Below are positions 1-9,400 of a stretch of 64,000 bases of DNA, piece by piece. Source of the DNA: an uncultured beta proteobacterium (GTDB taxonomy: Bacteria > Pseudomonadota > Gammaproteobacteria > Burkholderiales > Burkholderiaceae_C); NCBI GenBank assembly GCA_903823025.1, contig CAIJRK010000086.1, positions 1-64,000 of the forward strand, given 5' to 3'. The first letter of the stretch is position 1. Each line of letters starts with the position of its first letter. The notes below the pieces were generated by a model. That model was not told where the DNA came from and did no database searches. It saw only the letters and a program-made list of their open reading frames with translations. Position numbers and translations under genes: made by a program.

Positions 1-126
1 GTCATGACCGTGGTGGGGAGTTGCAAACTTCAAGGTCGTAGCGTCTTGGCCTTTATGACCCAGGCCATGAAGGCTCACTTCGGCTTAAACCCAACACCTT
101 CCCTCATTCCGATTGGGGTGGGGTGA
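1..126 (+). CDS. IS66-type transposase, C-terminal fragment (cut by window edge)
   Basis: An open frame enters from the left edge and stops with TGA at 124-126. The 41 visible residues include [20 protein letters not shown] and a proline-rich PTPSLIP end, which resembles the C-terminal tail of IS66 transposases (TnpC type). No catalytic residue lies in the visible part, so activity cannot be judged. The stop codon falls inside the presumed right terminal repeat. The family call rests on a short tail and is moderate. Confidence 0.5.
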   Translation, partial: VMTVVGSCKLQGRSVLAFMTQAMKAHFGLNPTPSLIPIGVG

Positions 127-134
127 ACGCGTAC
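1..134 (+). mobile_element. Right end of an IS66-family insertion sequence (partial)
   Basis: The window opens inside an insertion sequence. It carries the last codons of a transposase, followed at once by a GGTGAACGCGTAC terminus at about 122-134. Read from outside inwards this is GTACGCGTTCACC, which resembles the GTAAGCG-type terminal repeats of IS66 elements (recalled, not searched). The boundary is supported by the neighbouring ATPase-like gene, whose homology stops exactly here. The left end, the accessory genes and any target duplication lie outside the window. Confidence 0.6.
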
Positions 135-309
135 CTAAAAACAGGCTTTTTCCGAAGCGTCTGGGGCGACTCAAAAAGTAGTGTTTGCCACTTTCTATCA
201 AATCGACCGCGATGCCGGTTTTATCCACATAGTAGTAATTCTCTTCGCGCATGATGCGAAAAGTCTGGATGCCAATCGGCAGTTTTTTACGCGGTAAATT
301 TGGGTTCAT
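135..309 (-). pseudogene. AAA-ATPase-like / PD-(D/E)XK family protein, truncated by IS insertion
   Basis: The start ([20 protein letters not shown]) and the segments [15 protein letters not shown] and [14 protein letters not shown] match the N-terminus of the large AAA-ATPase-like family (PF09820 type, usually followed by a DUF1703 nuclease-like domain). RRFGKS is the Walker-A-like loop. Full proteins run to about 500 residues. Here the homology ends after about 57 residues, at the edge of the IS66-type element, and the frame then reads a short way into the element before stopping. It is therefore a 5' remnant with no expected function. Intact relatives often sit in accessory or anaerobe-associated DNA, and their function is unsettled. 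Confidence 0.7.
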
Positions 310-317
310 GGTCTTTT

Positions 318-1622
318 TTACAGCAATTTAAATACCTCATGCGCGGCGGCAACGGTGGCAGCGATGTCTTCATCGGTGTGCGCGGCGCTCATAAAGCCCG
401 CCTCAAACAAGGCGGGCGCAATGTACACGCCGCGATCCAGTAATCCGTGGAATAACTGGTTAAAGCGGGCACTGTCACTTTTCATCACATCAGCGTAGGT
501 TTGGGGCAAAGCGTTCAGCATGAAAAAGCCGAACATGCCGCCTTCGCTGTCGCTGCAAAAGGGCACGCCTTCCTGGTGAGCGACTTGGGTCAAGCCGCCC
601 ATGAGCAGGCGGCTTTTGCGTGACAACTCGTCGTAGAAGCCGGGCTTTTGAATCTCGCGCAAGGTTGCCAGCCCGCAGGCGGTGGCGACCGGGTTGCCCG
701 ACAGCGTGCCGGCCTGGTACACCGCACCCAAAGGGGCTAGGTGCTCCATCACGGCCCGTTTGGCACCAAACGCGGCCAACGGCATCCCGCCGCCAATAAC
801 CTTGCCCATGACAGTCATGTCTGGTTCAAAGCCGGGAATGTCGCGGGCGTAAACGCTTTGCGCGCCGCCCAGAGCGACCCGGAAGCCGGTCATCACCTCA
901 TCAAACACCAGCAAGGTGCCATATTGGGTGCAGAGTTCACGGCAGCGCTTCATGAAAGGCACGGAGGCACGAATAAAGTTCATGTTGCCGCAAATCGGCT
1001 CAATCATCAGGCAGGCGATTTCATGGCCTTGCGCGGCAAAGACTTCTTCCAGTTGCCCGATGTGGTTGTATTCAAGCACCAGCGTGTGCTGTACCACTTC
1101 AGCCGGAACACCGGCACTGGTGGCGTTACCAAAAGTCGCCAGACCTGAGCCGGCCTTGACCAGCAGCGCATCAGCATGGCCGTGGTAGCAGCCTTCAAAC
1201 TTGATCAGTTTGCTGCGACCGGTGGCGCCCCGCGCCAGGCGGATAGCGCTCATGGCAGCTTCGGTGCCCGAGCTGACCAGGCGCACCATGTCCATGGACG
1301 GCACCAGGCGCAGGATTTCTTCAGCCAGTTCAACCTCGCGCTCGGTCGGCGCGCCATAAGAGAAGCCTTCCAGCACCGCTGTCTGCACCGCCTTGACGAC
1401 GGCCGGATGGCCGTGGCCCAAAATCATCGGACCCCATGAGCCGATGTAATCAATGTAGCGCTGGTCGTTGGCATCCCAAAAGTAGGCACCTTGAGAGCGG
1501 GTGACAAAACGGGGTGTGCCGCCAACGGCCTTGAAGGCCCGAACCGGCGAGTTAACGCCGCCGGGAATCACCCGTTTGGCGCGTTCAAACAAGGTGTGGT
1601 TATGGTCAATGTCTTGTGTCAT
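318..1622 (-). CDS. hemL: Glutamate-1-semialdehyde 2,1-aminomutase
   Basis: This PLP enzyme converts glutamate-1-semialdehyde to 5-aminolevulinate, the last step of the C5 route to tetrapyrroles in the cytosol. The 434-residue length is normal for the family. The N-terminal [13 protein letters not shown] motif, the SSGTEA cofactor site at about 117-122, FDEVMTGFR at about 240-248, and the PLP lysine K274 in GKVIGGGMP are all present. Its start overlaps the 3' end of the upstream ThiD-like kinase gene by 17 bp, so the two are probably cotranscribed. No defect is visible. Confidence 0.97.
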   Translation of the reverse strand: MTQDIDHNHTLFERAKRVIPGGVNSPVRAFKAVGGTPRFVTRSQGAYFWDANDQRYIDYIGSWGPMILGHGHPAVVKAVQTAVLEGFSYGAPTEREVELAEEILRLVPSMDMVRLVSSGTEAAMSAIRLARGATGRSKLIKFEGCYHGHADALLVKAGSGLATFGNATSAGVPAEVVQHTLVLEYNHIGQLEEVFAAQGHEIACLMIEPICGNMNFIRASVPFMKRCRELCTQYGTLLVFDEVMTGFRVALGGAQSVYARDIPGFEPDMTVMGKVIGGGMPLAAFGAKRAVMEHLAPLGAVYQAGTLSGNPVATACGLATLREIQKPGFYDELSRKSRLLMGGLTQVAHQEGVPFCSDSEGGMFGFFMLNALPQTYADVMKSDSARFNQLFHGLLDRGVYIAPALFEAGFMSAAHTDEDIAATVAAAHEVFKLL

Positions 1623-2538
1623 TAGGGGGGAGTTCCAGAGTAAAAGTAGATGAAGGCGTCACGCTTGAGTTGGACTCTGCGTCGAGCACATCTTCAGGGA
1701 GTGCCCAAAATAGCCGATCAGGCACAACATGCCCCATGCCGGGGCGAAAGCCGCCTTCCAGGCAACGATCCAGGTAGCTTAAGGCCTCGGTAAAAGCCTC
1801 GGCCAAGTCGTCGCCACTGGCTAGCAAGGCGGCCAGTGCCGCTGACAGCGTGTCGCCTGCACCTGTAAAAATGGCTTCAAAACGTTGAAAACTCTCGCTC
1901 GCCATCACGGTCTGTGGCGAGGTCAACACGTTGTCAATGAACTGATCTGGCAGCGCGATACCAGTCACCAGCGTGTAAGGAACACCATAGATATGCGCGG
2001 CGCTGGCAATGTCCTGCGCATCCGGTGCGCTGCCTGTGTTCCAGTCGGGCAACAGCCAGCGCCACAGCGTGCTGTGACTGCCCACCAGAACCGTAGTCTG
2101 GGGCAAGATCAACTCCTTGAAGGCATCCCGATAAAGGTCAATCTGGACTTCATCCCACCACGATAAGTCGGGCATGTAGGCAATCAAAGGAACCGTGGCG
2201 TAGTCGGTGGCAATGCCCGCGATGGCGCCCACGTTCTCAGGCGAGCCGACAAAGCCGACCTTGATAACTTGCACCGGTACATCCTCAAGGACGGCTCGGG
2301 CTTGCGCCAGAACCGCTTCTTCATCCAGCGCAAAGTGGGCGAAAATTTCAGCCGTATCCCGAGCGTAAGCGCCTGTGACAATGGACAACGCGTGTGCCCC
2401 GACCGAGGCAATTGCAGTGACATCGGCAGCCAGGCCGCCTGCACCGCTGGGATCGTTGGCATTAAAGACCATCACGCAAGCGGGATGTGTCGCTTGAAGC
2501 GTATCTTCGGCAAGAGGGGAAACCATGGGGGCTTGCAT
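1606..2538 (-). CDS. ThiD-like ribokinase-fold kinase (putative hydroxymethylpyrimidine kinase)
   Basis: This is a protein of the ThiD/PdxK clan of the ribokinase superfamily. [17 protein letters not shown] near the N-terminus matches the ThiD signature, and [12 protein letters not shown] near the C-terminus is the anion-hole/catalytic-Asp motif. Two central motifs differ from true HMP-P kinases. The usual VLDPVM strand is replaced by [13 protein letters not shown], and ITPNLPEA by [13 protein letters not shown]. The substrate is therefore uncertain, though thiamine-pyrimidine phosphorylation is the default guess. The frame is open to an ATG at 2607, but the first 23 residues look non-conserved, so ATG 2538 (310 residues) was chosen. 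Downstream it overlaps hemL. Confidence 0.75.
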   Translation of the reverse strand: MQAPMVSPLAEDTLQATHPACVMVFNANDPSGAGGLAADVTAIASVGAHALSIVTGAYARDTAEIFAHFALDEEAVLAQARAVLEDVPVQVIKVGFVGSPENVGAIAGIATDYATVPLIAYMPDLSWWDEVQIDLYRDAFKELILPQTTVLVGSHSTLWRWLLPDWNTGSAPDAQDIASAAHIYGVPYTLVTGIALPDQFIDNVLTSPQTVMASESFQRFEAIFTGAGDTLSAALAALLASGDDLAEAFTEALSYLDRCLEGGFRPGMGHVVPDRLFWALPEDVLDAESNSSVTPSSTFTLELPPNDTRH

Positions 2539-2649
2539 GAGCGGACCTGTCTTGGGTTCAGGCAGAATAACGTGTGTGGTGTGCACCGCGCGAATCGCAG
2601 GTGCCATCTTTGTTCAAAAAATACATTTTATGGGAAGACCTTTTAAGTT

Positions 2650-2823
2650 GTGATTGAAACCAAAACGTGGATGTGTCTGATTTGTGGTTGGATCTATGAC
2701 GAAAAAACGGGCGACCCTGAACACGGGGTTGCACCTGGAACGCCTTGGTGCGACGTGCCCCTCAACTGGGTTTGCCCGGATTGTGGCGCCCGCAAAGAAG
2801 ATTTTGAAATGGTGCACATTTAA
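2650..2823 (+). CDS. Rubredoxin
   Basis: This is a 57-residue gene. Starting at GTG 2650 it reads MIETKTWMCLICGWIYDEK and continues with the second metal-site segment NWVCPDCGARKEDFE. The two CxxCG-type pairs (CLICG and CPDCG) bind one iron in a mononuclear FeS4 site. Rubredoxins are small cytosolic one-electron carriers of about 54 residues, so length and spacing fit. A GGGAAG lies about 13 nt upstream. The gene diverges from the ThiD-like kinase and precedes the pil-chp cluster. Its redox partner is not visible here. Confidence 0.92.
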   Translation: MIETKTWMCLICGWIYDEKTGDPEHGVAPGTPWCDVPLNWVCPDCGARKEDFEMVHI

Positions 2824-2861
2824 GTCCTTATGTTAAGGATTTGCCGCATCATTAATTTTAA

Positions 2862-3287
2862 ATGTCAATTCCGGAGAAGTTTCTTGTGAATACGACTGGA
2901 TCGATTTTCAAGGTGTTGGTGATTGATGACAGCAACACTATTCGGCGCAGCGCTGAAATTTTTCTCAAGCAAGGCGGACACGAAGTTCTGCTGGCTGAAG
3001 ATGGTTTCGATGCGTTGGCCAAGGTCAATGACTACCTGCCTCATCTGATTTTTTGCGACATCCTGATGCCCCGACTTGACGGCTATCAAACCTGCGCCAT
3101 TATCAAGCGTAACCCCCGATTTTCAGGGGTTCCCATTGTCATGCTGTCATCCAAAGATGGTGTTTTTGACAAGGCGCGTGGCCGCATGGTGGGCGCACAG
3201 GATTATTTGACGAAACCATTTACCAAAGACCAATTGCTGCAAGCCGTTCAGCAGTTTGGCACCGCTTTGCAAGGAGCCATTGAATGA
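2862..3287 (+). CDS. pilG: Twitching motility response regulator PilG
   Basis: This is a single-domain CheY-like receiver of 141 residues. The acidic pair lies in VLVIDDSNTIRR, the phospho-acceptor is D66 in CDILMPRLDG, and the conserved lysine is in YLTKPF. It has a 15-20-residue N-terminal lead before the receiver, as in Pseudomonas PilG. In the Pil-Chp system PilG is phosphorylated by ChpA and promotes type IV pilus extension and cAMP signalling. It overlaps pilH by 4 bp (ATGA) and opens the pilGHIJ-chpA operon. Confidence 0.95.
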   Translation: MSIPEKFLVNTTGSIFKVLVIDDSNTIRRSAEIFLKQGGHEVLLAEDGFDALAKVNDYLPHLIFCDILMPRLDGYQTCAIIKRNPRFSGVPIVMLSSKDGVFDKARGRMVGAQDYLTKPFTKDQLLQAVQQFGTALQGAIE

Positions 3288-3649
3288 CAATTAAAAAAAT
3301 ACTGATCGTGGACGATTCAAAAACTGAATTGATGTACATGACGAATTTGCTGCAAAAAAACGGCCTGCAAGTGCGCACTGCGGAAGGCGGCGAAGAGGCA
3401 ATGCTTCGTTTGTCTGAAGAACTGCCGGATCTGATTTTGATGGATGTGGTGATGCCCGGCCAAAACGGGTTTCAATTAACGCGCTCCATTAGCAGAACGC
3501 CTGCATATGCCGGTATTCCCATCATCATGTGCACCAGCAAAAATCTTGAAACAGACCGTGTCTGGGGACTGCGTCAAGGCGCGTGTGACTACATCACCAA
3601 GCCAATTGATGCGGCTGAATTACTCCTCAAGATAAAGGCGCTAGGTTGA
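3284..3649 (+). CDS. pilH: Twitching motility response regulator PilH
   Basis: This is a second single-domain receiver of 121 residues. It has the ILIVDDSKTE acidic pocket, phospho-acceptor D54 in LMDVVMPGQNG, and the conserved lysine in YITKPID. In Pseudomonas, PilH opposes PilG by drawing phosphate from ChpA and is linked to pilus retraction. The start overlaps the pilG stop by 4 bp, so translation is coupled. The order pilG-pilH-pilI-pilJ-chpA identifies it more firmly than the sequence alone, because single receivers resemble each other. Confidence 0.94.
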   Translation: MTIKKILIVDDSKTELMYMTNLLQKNGLQVRTAEGGEEAMLRLSEELPDLILMDVVMPGQNGFQLTRSISRTPAYAGIPIIMCTSKNLETDRVWGLRQGACDYITKPIDAAELLLKIKALG

Positions 3650-3664
3650 ACGCCACCGTGTTTT

Positions 3665-4195
3665 ATGGCTAATCGTGAAGCGCTGCGAGAACTGCAAACC
3701 CGACTGGCCAGTCGGTTGCAAGCCGCGCGCTTTGAAGACATTTCTCCTTCATGGCTGGCCGTTAAAGTGGGGGTGCAAAATTATCTTTTCCCGCTGACGC
3801 AGTCAGGTGAGATATTTCCACTGATCCAAGTCCAGCGGGTTCCCTACGTGCAACCCTGGTTTTTGGGCGTGGCCAATTTGCGCGGGGTTCTCAACGGCGT
3901 GGTTGATCTGGCCTGTTTCATGGGTGACCCGCTGGTCAATGTCAGAACTGAACAATCAAGGGCGGAGGCCTGCGTTATTACATTCAATGCCGCGCTGGAG
4001 CTCAATTGTGCGTTGATGGTGGATGGTTTGGCTGGACTGCGCAAGCGGGAATCCTTCGCCGAAGCGAGCGGCCCCCCGCAGGGGGCACCCATCTATTTTG
4101 GTAGTTGGTTAATTGATGCCGATGGCGTACCGTGGCAGGAAATCAACCTGCAGTCTTTATCTCAACTTCCTGAATTTCTCAGCATCAGCGCTTAA
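3665..4195 (+). CDS. pilI: CheW-like adaptor PilI
   Basis: This is a 176-residue CheW-domain protein that would dock the receptor PilJ to the kinase ChpA at the inner membrane. Segments such as VGVQNYLFPLTQSGEIFPL, VPYVQPWFLGVANLRG and VNVRTEQSRAEA follow the CheW fold. It lies 15 bp after pilH and 21 bp before pilJ. The stretch coding FAEASGPPQGAP, at about 4052-4090, contains a GC-rich C6/G5 palindrome and looks like a short insertion relative to the core fold. Confidence 0.93.
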   Translation: MANREALRELQTRLASRLQAARFEDISPSWLAVKVGVQNYLFPLTQSGEIFPLIQVQRVPYVQPWFLGVANLRGVLNGVVDLACFMGDPLVNVRTEQSRAEACVITFNAALELNCALMVDGLAGLRKRESFAEASGPPQGAPIYFGSWLIDADGVPWQEINLQSLSQLPEFLSISA

Positions 4196-4216
4196 GTTTT
4201 TACCTAGGGTTCCCGT

Positions 4217-6424
4217 ATGTCCGTCCTCGATCAACTGAAAATAAGTTCTGTTAAACACGCCGCCGATTTTGATGAAGAATCCCGCTTGCAGGACACCATG
4301 ATGGAGACGCGTGCTGCTGAAAAATCAAAGGGGAAACAAGCGGTTAATCACTTGACCGATCTCATTGCATTGCCGCTGCTTGGCCGTAAAACTGTGGTGC
4401 ACCATCAACGCGTACTGTCGGTTTTATTAGGTTTGGCACTGGTCGTTTTGGCGGTTGTGACCTTGTTTTCATTGAGTCAGGGCAATCGGGTGGCGCAACA
4501 GATGGAGGCCACGGGTAATTCTTTGATGCAATCCCAACGGCTGGCTAAATCGGTGTCGCAGGCCTTGGTGGGCAGTGCGGAGGCTTTTCCTGTCGTGGCC
4601 AGTAGCGCGGATGTTTTGATCAAGTCCATGCGAGGCCTGAAAGTCGGTGATGATCAGTTGGACCTGGTCGCGCTGGGTTCGGATTATTTGACTGAGATGA
4701 GCGAGGTGACGCCCCTGATGGACCGGGCTGAAAAGAATGCAGCCATCGTCATGACGCAACAAAAAATTCTGACTCAGGTGGGTGAGTCACTGGCCATCAT
4801 TAATCGGCAGTCCGCCGATTTGCTGGACATAGCGCAGGGTGTGGCTGCCTTCAAGCTGCAGCAAAGTGCCCCCCACGTCGAGATAGCGGCGGCCAGTCAG
4901 CTAGCGGTGTTGACGCAGCGCATTGGCAAATCGTCCAATGAATTTTTGACGATCAACGGGGTTAACCCGCAAGCTGTTTTCTTGTTGGGTAAAGACTTGA
5001 ACACGTTCAAGGAAATTGCAGAGGGGCTACTCGACGGCAACGCTGAATTGCGTTTGAACGCCGCCAGAGAACCACAAATGCGGGAACAGTTAAGCGCCCT
5101 GATCAATCTTTTTGAAGAAACCCGCCAGCAAGCCGGCCTTATTTTAGGCAACCTGCAAGGCCTCATTTCAGCCCGTGAGGCGCAGGTGTCCATCGTGACA
5201 GACAGTGAAGTCCTGCGTCAGAGTCTGGAAGTTCTGCAAGGAAAACTGTCAGCCCAAAGTGGCCTGGGTCTGATTTACTTGTCCGCGTTGGTAGGCGCGG
5301 CTTTGCTAGCCCTGCTTGGTGCGGGCGGCTTGTCGTATGTCCAGTTGCAAGACAGCCGCAAGCGTCAAGTCGTAGCCGATGCGCAGCGCGCCGAGGCTGT
5401 GCGACTGGAACAAGAGGCGAAAAGAGTCAACGATGCAACCCAAGCCGCTATTTTGCGATTAATGAATGAGTTGCAAACCGTCGCCGAGGGTGACCTGACC
5501 CAAGAGGCCACCGTGACCGAAGACATCACCGGCGCCATTGCCGACTCTGTGAACTACACGGTGGAAGAATTGCGCTCACTGGTGGGCAATGTGCAAAACA
5601 CGGCGTCTCGTGTGACAAAAACTACCGCAGACGTCGATGCCAGTTCTACTGAACTGTTGGCCGCATCCAACGAACAGCTGCATGTGATTCGGGAAACCGG
5701 GCGCTCTGTGGTGGAGATGGCGTCCCGAATTAATGAAGTGTCGGTGCAGGCGCAAGAGTCCGCCTCCGTGGCGCGCCAGTCACTACGCGCCGCCGAGGTG
5801 GGTTTGCAGGCCGTGCAAAACGCCATCGGCGGTATGAACTCGATTCGCGATCAGATTCAAGACACCTCCAAGCGAATCAAGCGTTTGGGCGAGTCCTCGC
5901 AGGAAATTGGTGAAATCACGGAGTTGATCTCGGACATTACCGAGCAGACCAACGTGCTCGCGCTCAATGCCGCGATTCAAGCCGCGTCGGCAGGCGAGGC
6001 GGGCCGGGGCTTCTCTGTGGTGGCCGAGGAGGTGCAGCGGCTGGCCGAACGATCAGCCGATGCAACGCGGCAAATTGCCGCACTGGTCAAAGCCATTCAG
6101 ACCGACACCCAAGATGCCGTCGGCGCCATGGAACGCTCGACTCAAGGGGTCGTGCAAGGCGCCAAACTGTCAGACAATGCCGGCACCGCCCTGACTGAAA
6201 TTGACCAGGTGTCGCGTCATTTGTCCGAGTTGATTGAACAGATTTCAAATTCAACCTCCCGCGAGGCCACTTTGGCAAACGGAGTCGCTGACAACATCAA
6301 GCATATTTTTGCGGTTACTGAGCAGACCGGCGAAGGCACGCGCTCCAATGCAGCGCAAGTGCGCGAGCTGTCCAAAATGGCTGAAGAGCTGCGTCAATCT
6401 GTGGCGCGATTCAAGATTGCCTGA
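4217..6424 (+). CDS. pilJ: Type IV pilus methyl-accepting chemotaxis protein PilJ
   Basis: This is the 735-residue receptor of the Pil-Chp array. An N-terminal cytoplasmic lead of about 65 residues precedes transmembrane segment 1 (VLLGLALVVLAVVTLFSL). A large periplasmic PilJ-type sensor region follows, then transmembrane segment 2 near residues 350-375 (LGLIYLSALVGAALLALLG), a HAMP-like linker, and a coiled-coil signalling domain. Its hairpin tip carries TEQTNVLALNAAIQAASAG and FSVVAEEVQRLAERSA. These tip residues contact the CheW and CheA homologues. It is cotranscribed with pilI and chpA. Confidence 0.95.
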   Translation: MSVLDQLKISSVKHAADFDEESRLQDTMMETRAAEKSKGKQAVNHLTDLIALPLLGRKTVVHHQRVLSVLLGLALVVLAVVTLFSLSQGNRVAQQMEATGNSLMQSQRLAKSVSQALVGSAEAFPVVASSADVLIKSMRGLKVGDDQLDLVALGSDYLTEMSEVTPLMDRAEKNAAIVMTQQKILTQVGESLAIINRQSADLLDIAQGVAAFKLQQSAPHVEIAAASQLAVLTQRIGKSSNEFLTINGVNPQAVFLLGKDLNTFKEIAEGLLDGNAELRLNAAREPQMREQLSALINLFEETRQQAGLILGNLQGLISAREAQVSIVTDSEVLRQSLEVLQGKLSAQSGLGLIYLSALVGAALLALLGAGGLSYVQLQDSRKRQVVADAQRAEAVRLEQEAKRVNDATQAAILRLMNELQTVAEGDLTQEATVTEDITGAIADSVNYTVEELRSLVGNVQNTASRVTKTTADVDASSTELLAASNEQLHVIRETGRSVVEMASRINEVSVQAQESASVARQSLRAAEVGLQAVQNAIGGMNSIRDQIQDTSKRIKRLGESSQEIGEITELISDITEQTNVLALNAAIQAASAGEAGRGFSVVAEEVQRLAERSADATRQIAALVKAIQTDTQDAVGAMERSTQGVVQGAKLSDNAGTALTEIDQVSRHLSELIEQISNSTSREATLANGVADNIKHIFAVTEQTGEGTRSNAAQVRELSKMAEELRQSVARFKIA

Positions 6425-6468
6425 ACTTTATTCCATCGTCATTTGTTATCTCCAGAGAGCACGAACCT

Positions 6469-9400
6469 ATGCAACCGAACGCTGCCCTGACTGGCGACAA
6501 CGAACCCGCAAGCAACGACCTTGGGCCTTTGGCCTGGGTGCTCGATGAGCTACGCAAATCACTGGATGGGGCGACCAAAGCTTTGCGCCGTTTTGTCCGC
6601 GATGCCGAACTGGCACGCGGCTCTGACCTCGCCGCGCTGGACGCCAGCCAATTGCGCATTGCGCGCCAACAACTGCATCAGGCCGTAGGCGCGTTGGAGA
6701 TGGTTGGCATGGCCGAGCCTGCCAAAGTTTTACGCGCCATGGAGTCGCTGGCCCAAAAATTTGTGCAGCGCCCCGAGTTTTGCAGCGATGAAGCGGCCAA
6801 CAAAGTCGAGCGCGCCAGCTTTGCCCTGACGGAATATCTGGAAGGCGTACTGAAAGGCAAACAATCCTCGTCCGTGGCCTTGTTCCCGCAGTACCGCGAT
6901 GTGCTTGAACTCGTCGGCGATGACCGCATTCACCCCGCTGATTTGTGGCCGTTTGAGTGGCGCTGGCTTGACGTGACGCTGCCCGCGCCAGCAACACCAC
7001 TCACCTACGATTCATCGGTGCGGGCGCGCATCGACGGCTACGTCCTGAAAGTCGTCAAGTCGGGTGACGTGGAGGCCGCCCAAGCCATGCGCGACATCAG
7101 CCTGGGTTTTGCAGCGGCACAAAGTGCTTTGGAACCGCGTGTTTTCTGGAAAATTTGTGCGGCTTATTTTGAAGCGGTATCTTTGAGGCTTTGCCCCACG
7201 GATGTTTATGGCAAACGGGCGGCGTCCCGTATTTTGCTGGCGTATCGAACGCTGGCGCGCGGTGAAGAAGGCATCTCTGAACGCCTGGTTCTCGATTTAT
7301 TGTTTTTCTGTGCACAAGCCGTGCTCAAACCCGGCATCGAAGCACCCGTATTGGCCGCTGTTCGTGCCACCTACGGCTTGACTCAGACACAGCCTTTTGA
7401 TTACGAAACACCCCAATTTGGGCGTTTTGACCCAGCCTTGCTGGTGCAGGCGCGCAAGCGCATTGCCGCCGCGACTGAGACTTGGTCAGGACTGGCCGGG
7501 GGCGACACCAACCGATTAAAGGTAGCGGTGGATCAATTTGGTTTGATCACGGACTCCATCCTGAAACTCCATCCCGAGAGTGGCGATCTCGCACACGAAT
7601 TAACACGGGCCATTGAAGCCACGGCGCGTTCAGGCGAGGCGCCTGCACCGTCACTGGCGATGGAAGTGGCCACCGTCGTGCTGTTTCTTGAAGCCGCTTA
7701 CGAAGATCTGGATCCGACCGACTCACACATGGCTGCACGCAGCACCAGTTTGGCCAAGCGCCTGGCGCGTATCAATTCTGGCGGACAAACCGAACCGCTT
7801 GAACCGTGGATGGAAGAGCTGTACCGCCGGGTTAGTGATCGTCAGATCATGGGCAGCGTAGTGGGCGAATTACGCACGACGCTTGGCGTTGTTGAAGCCT
7901 CGCTGGATACCTTTTTCAGAAACCCGCTGGACAAAGTGCCGCTGCATGAGGTGCCCAGCCAGTTGTCGCAAATGCGGGGCGTTTTCTCGGTGTTGGGCCT
8001 GGATCAGGCTGCGCTGGCCTCTTTGCGGATGCGCAGCAGTGTCGAGAAATTTTTGACGGATGACCTCGATATTGAAGCGGCACGTACCGGTATTTTTGAG
8101 AAATTGGGCAACAGTTTGGGCGCCCTCGGGTTCTTGATTGATATGCTGAGTTATCAACGTGAACTGGCTAAAAAACTCTTTATTTACGATGAGGTGCAGG
8201 GCGAATTCAAACCGCTGATGGGGCGGCAAAAGAGCCATGAAGAAGCGCCGATTGCAGAACCGGTTGAAAAAACCCCGCAAGCGACGACACCGGCAGAGGC
8301 CGCAGCACCGCCAGCGCTGGAACCCGCTGCAGAAGTCACGCCAGAGGCCAACGCCCTTGTGAATGACCTCGTGATTGAAATCCCGCCCACAGCCTCTTTG
8401 CCATCTGAAATTCCGTCCGTCGCAGTGCTGCCTGTTGAAGAGGCTCCAGCGCCAGCGCCTATTCCTGCGCCAGCGCCCGTTATACCCACGCCCCCAGTCG
8501 TGAAAGCCGCAGCCGTGGCGCTCGAAGACGACGACGATGACCGGGAGTTAAAGGACATTTTTCTGGAAGAAGCGCGTGAGGTTATTCAAGCTGGCTTGGG
8601 CGCCATCAGAACGCTGGCCACTGACCCTGCCGACTTGTCGCAGCAGACCACGCTTCGACGCGCCTTTCACACACTTAAAGGCAGCGCCCGCATGGTGGGC
8701 CTGCATGAGTTTGGCGAGGCGGGCTGGGCCATGGAGCAGTTGCTCAACAGCTGGCTGGCAGAACAAAAACCGGCCAGCGAGGCCTTACTCAACCTGACAG
8801 ATCAGGCCATGCACGGTTTTGGCCGCTGGGTCGAGGCGATTGATCGCAGTGACGATGCTGACTGGCAGGCGCAGCCTTTTCGCCAGGCCGCAGATGCCCT
8901 GCGTCTGAATGACAAAGTAGTTGATCTTGTACTGCCGGCTGAACATGAAACCGCTTTGCCCGAGGTGGCGGTGAGCGCTGAACCCGAGGCACCGGAAGTC
9001 GTACCGGAATTGGCGACACCGTCGATGGTGTCCGAGGAGACCTTGACACCGGAGTTAATGGACTTTTATTTCACGGACGCAGCCACTGAAGTAGCACCAC
9101 CTGAAGTCGCTGAAGTGGCCTCGGATGAGGCGTTAACAGAATTTCCTGAGATTGCCCAAGCTGACGAAATCAATCAATTGGATGACATTGAAGACGCCGA
9201 GAACAAGGTCACTGAAGTTGAGGTAGAACCCGCGCAGGAACTATTGCCTGAAGTAACACCGCCTGAAGCCACTGAAATAGCCCCGAATGAGGCATTGACA
9301 GAATTTCCTGCAATTGCCCAAGCTGACGAAATCAATCAATTGGATGACGTTGAAGATGCCGAAAACAAGGTCACTGAAGTTGAGGTAGAACCCGCACAGG

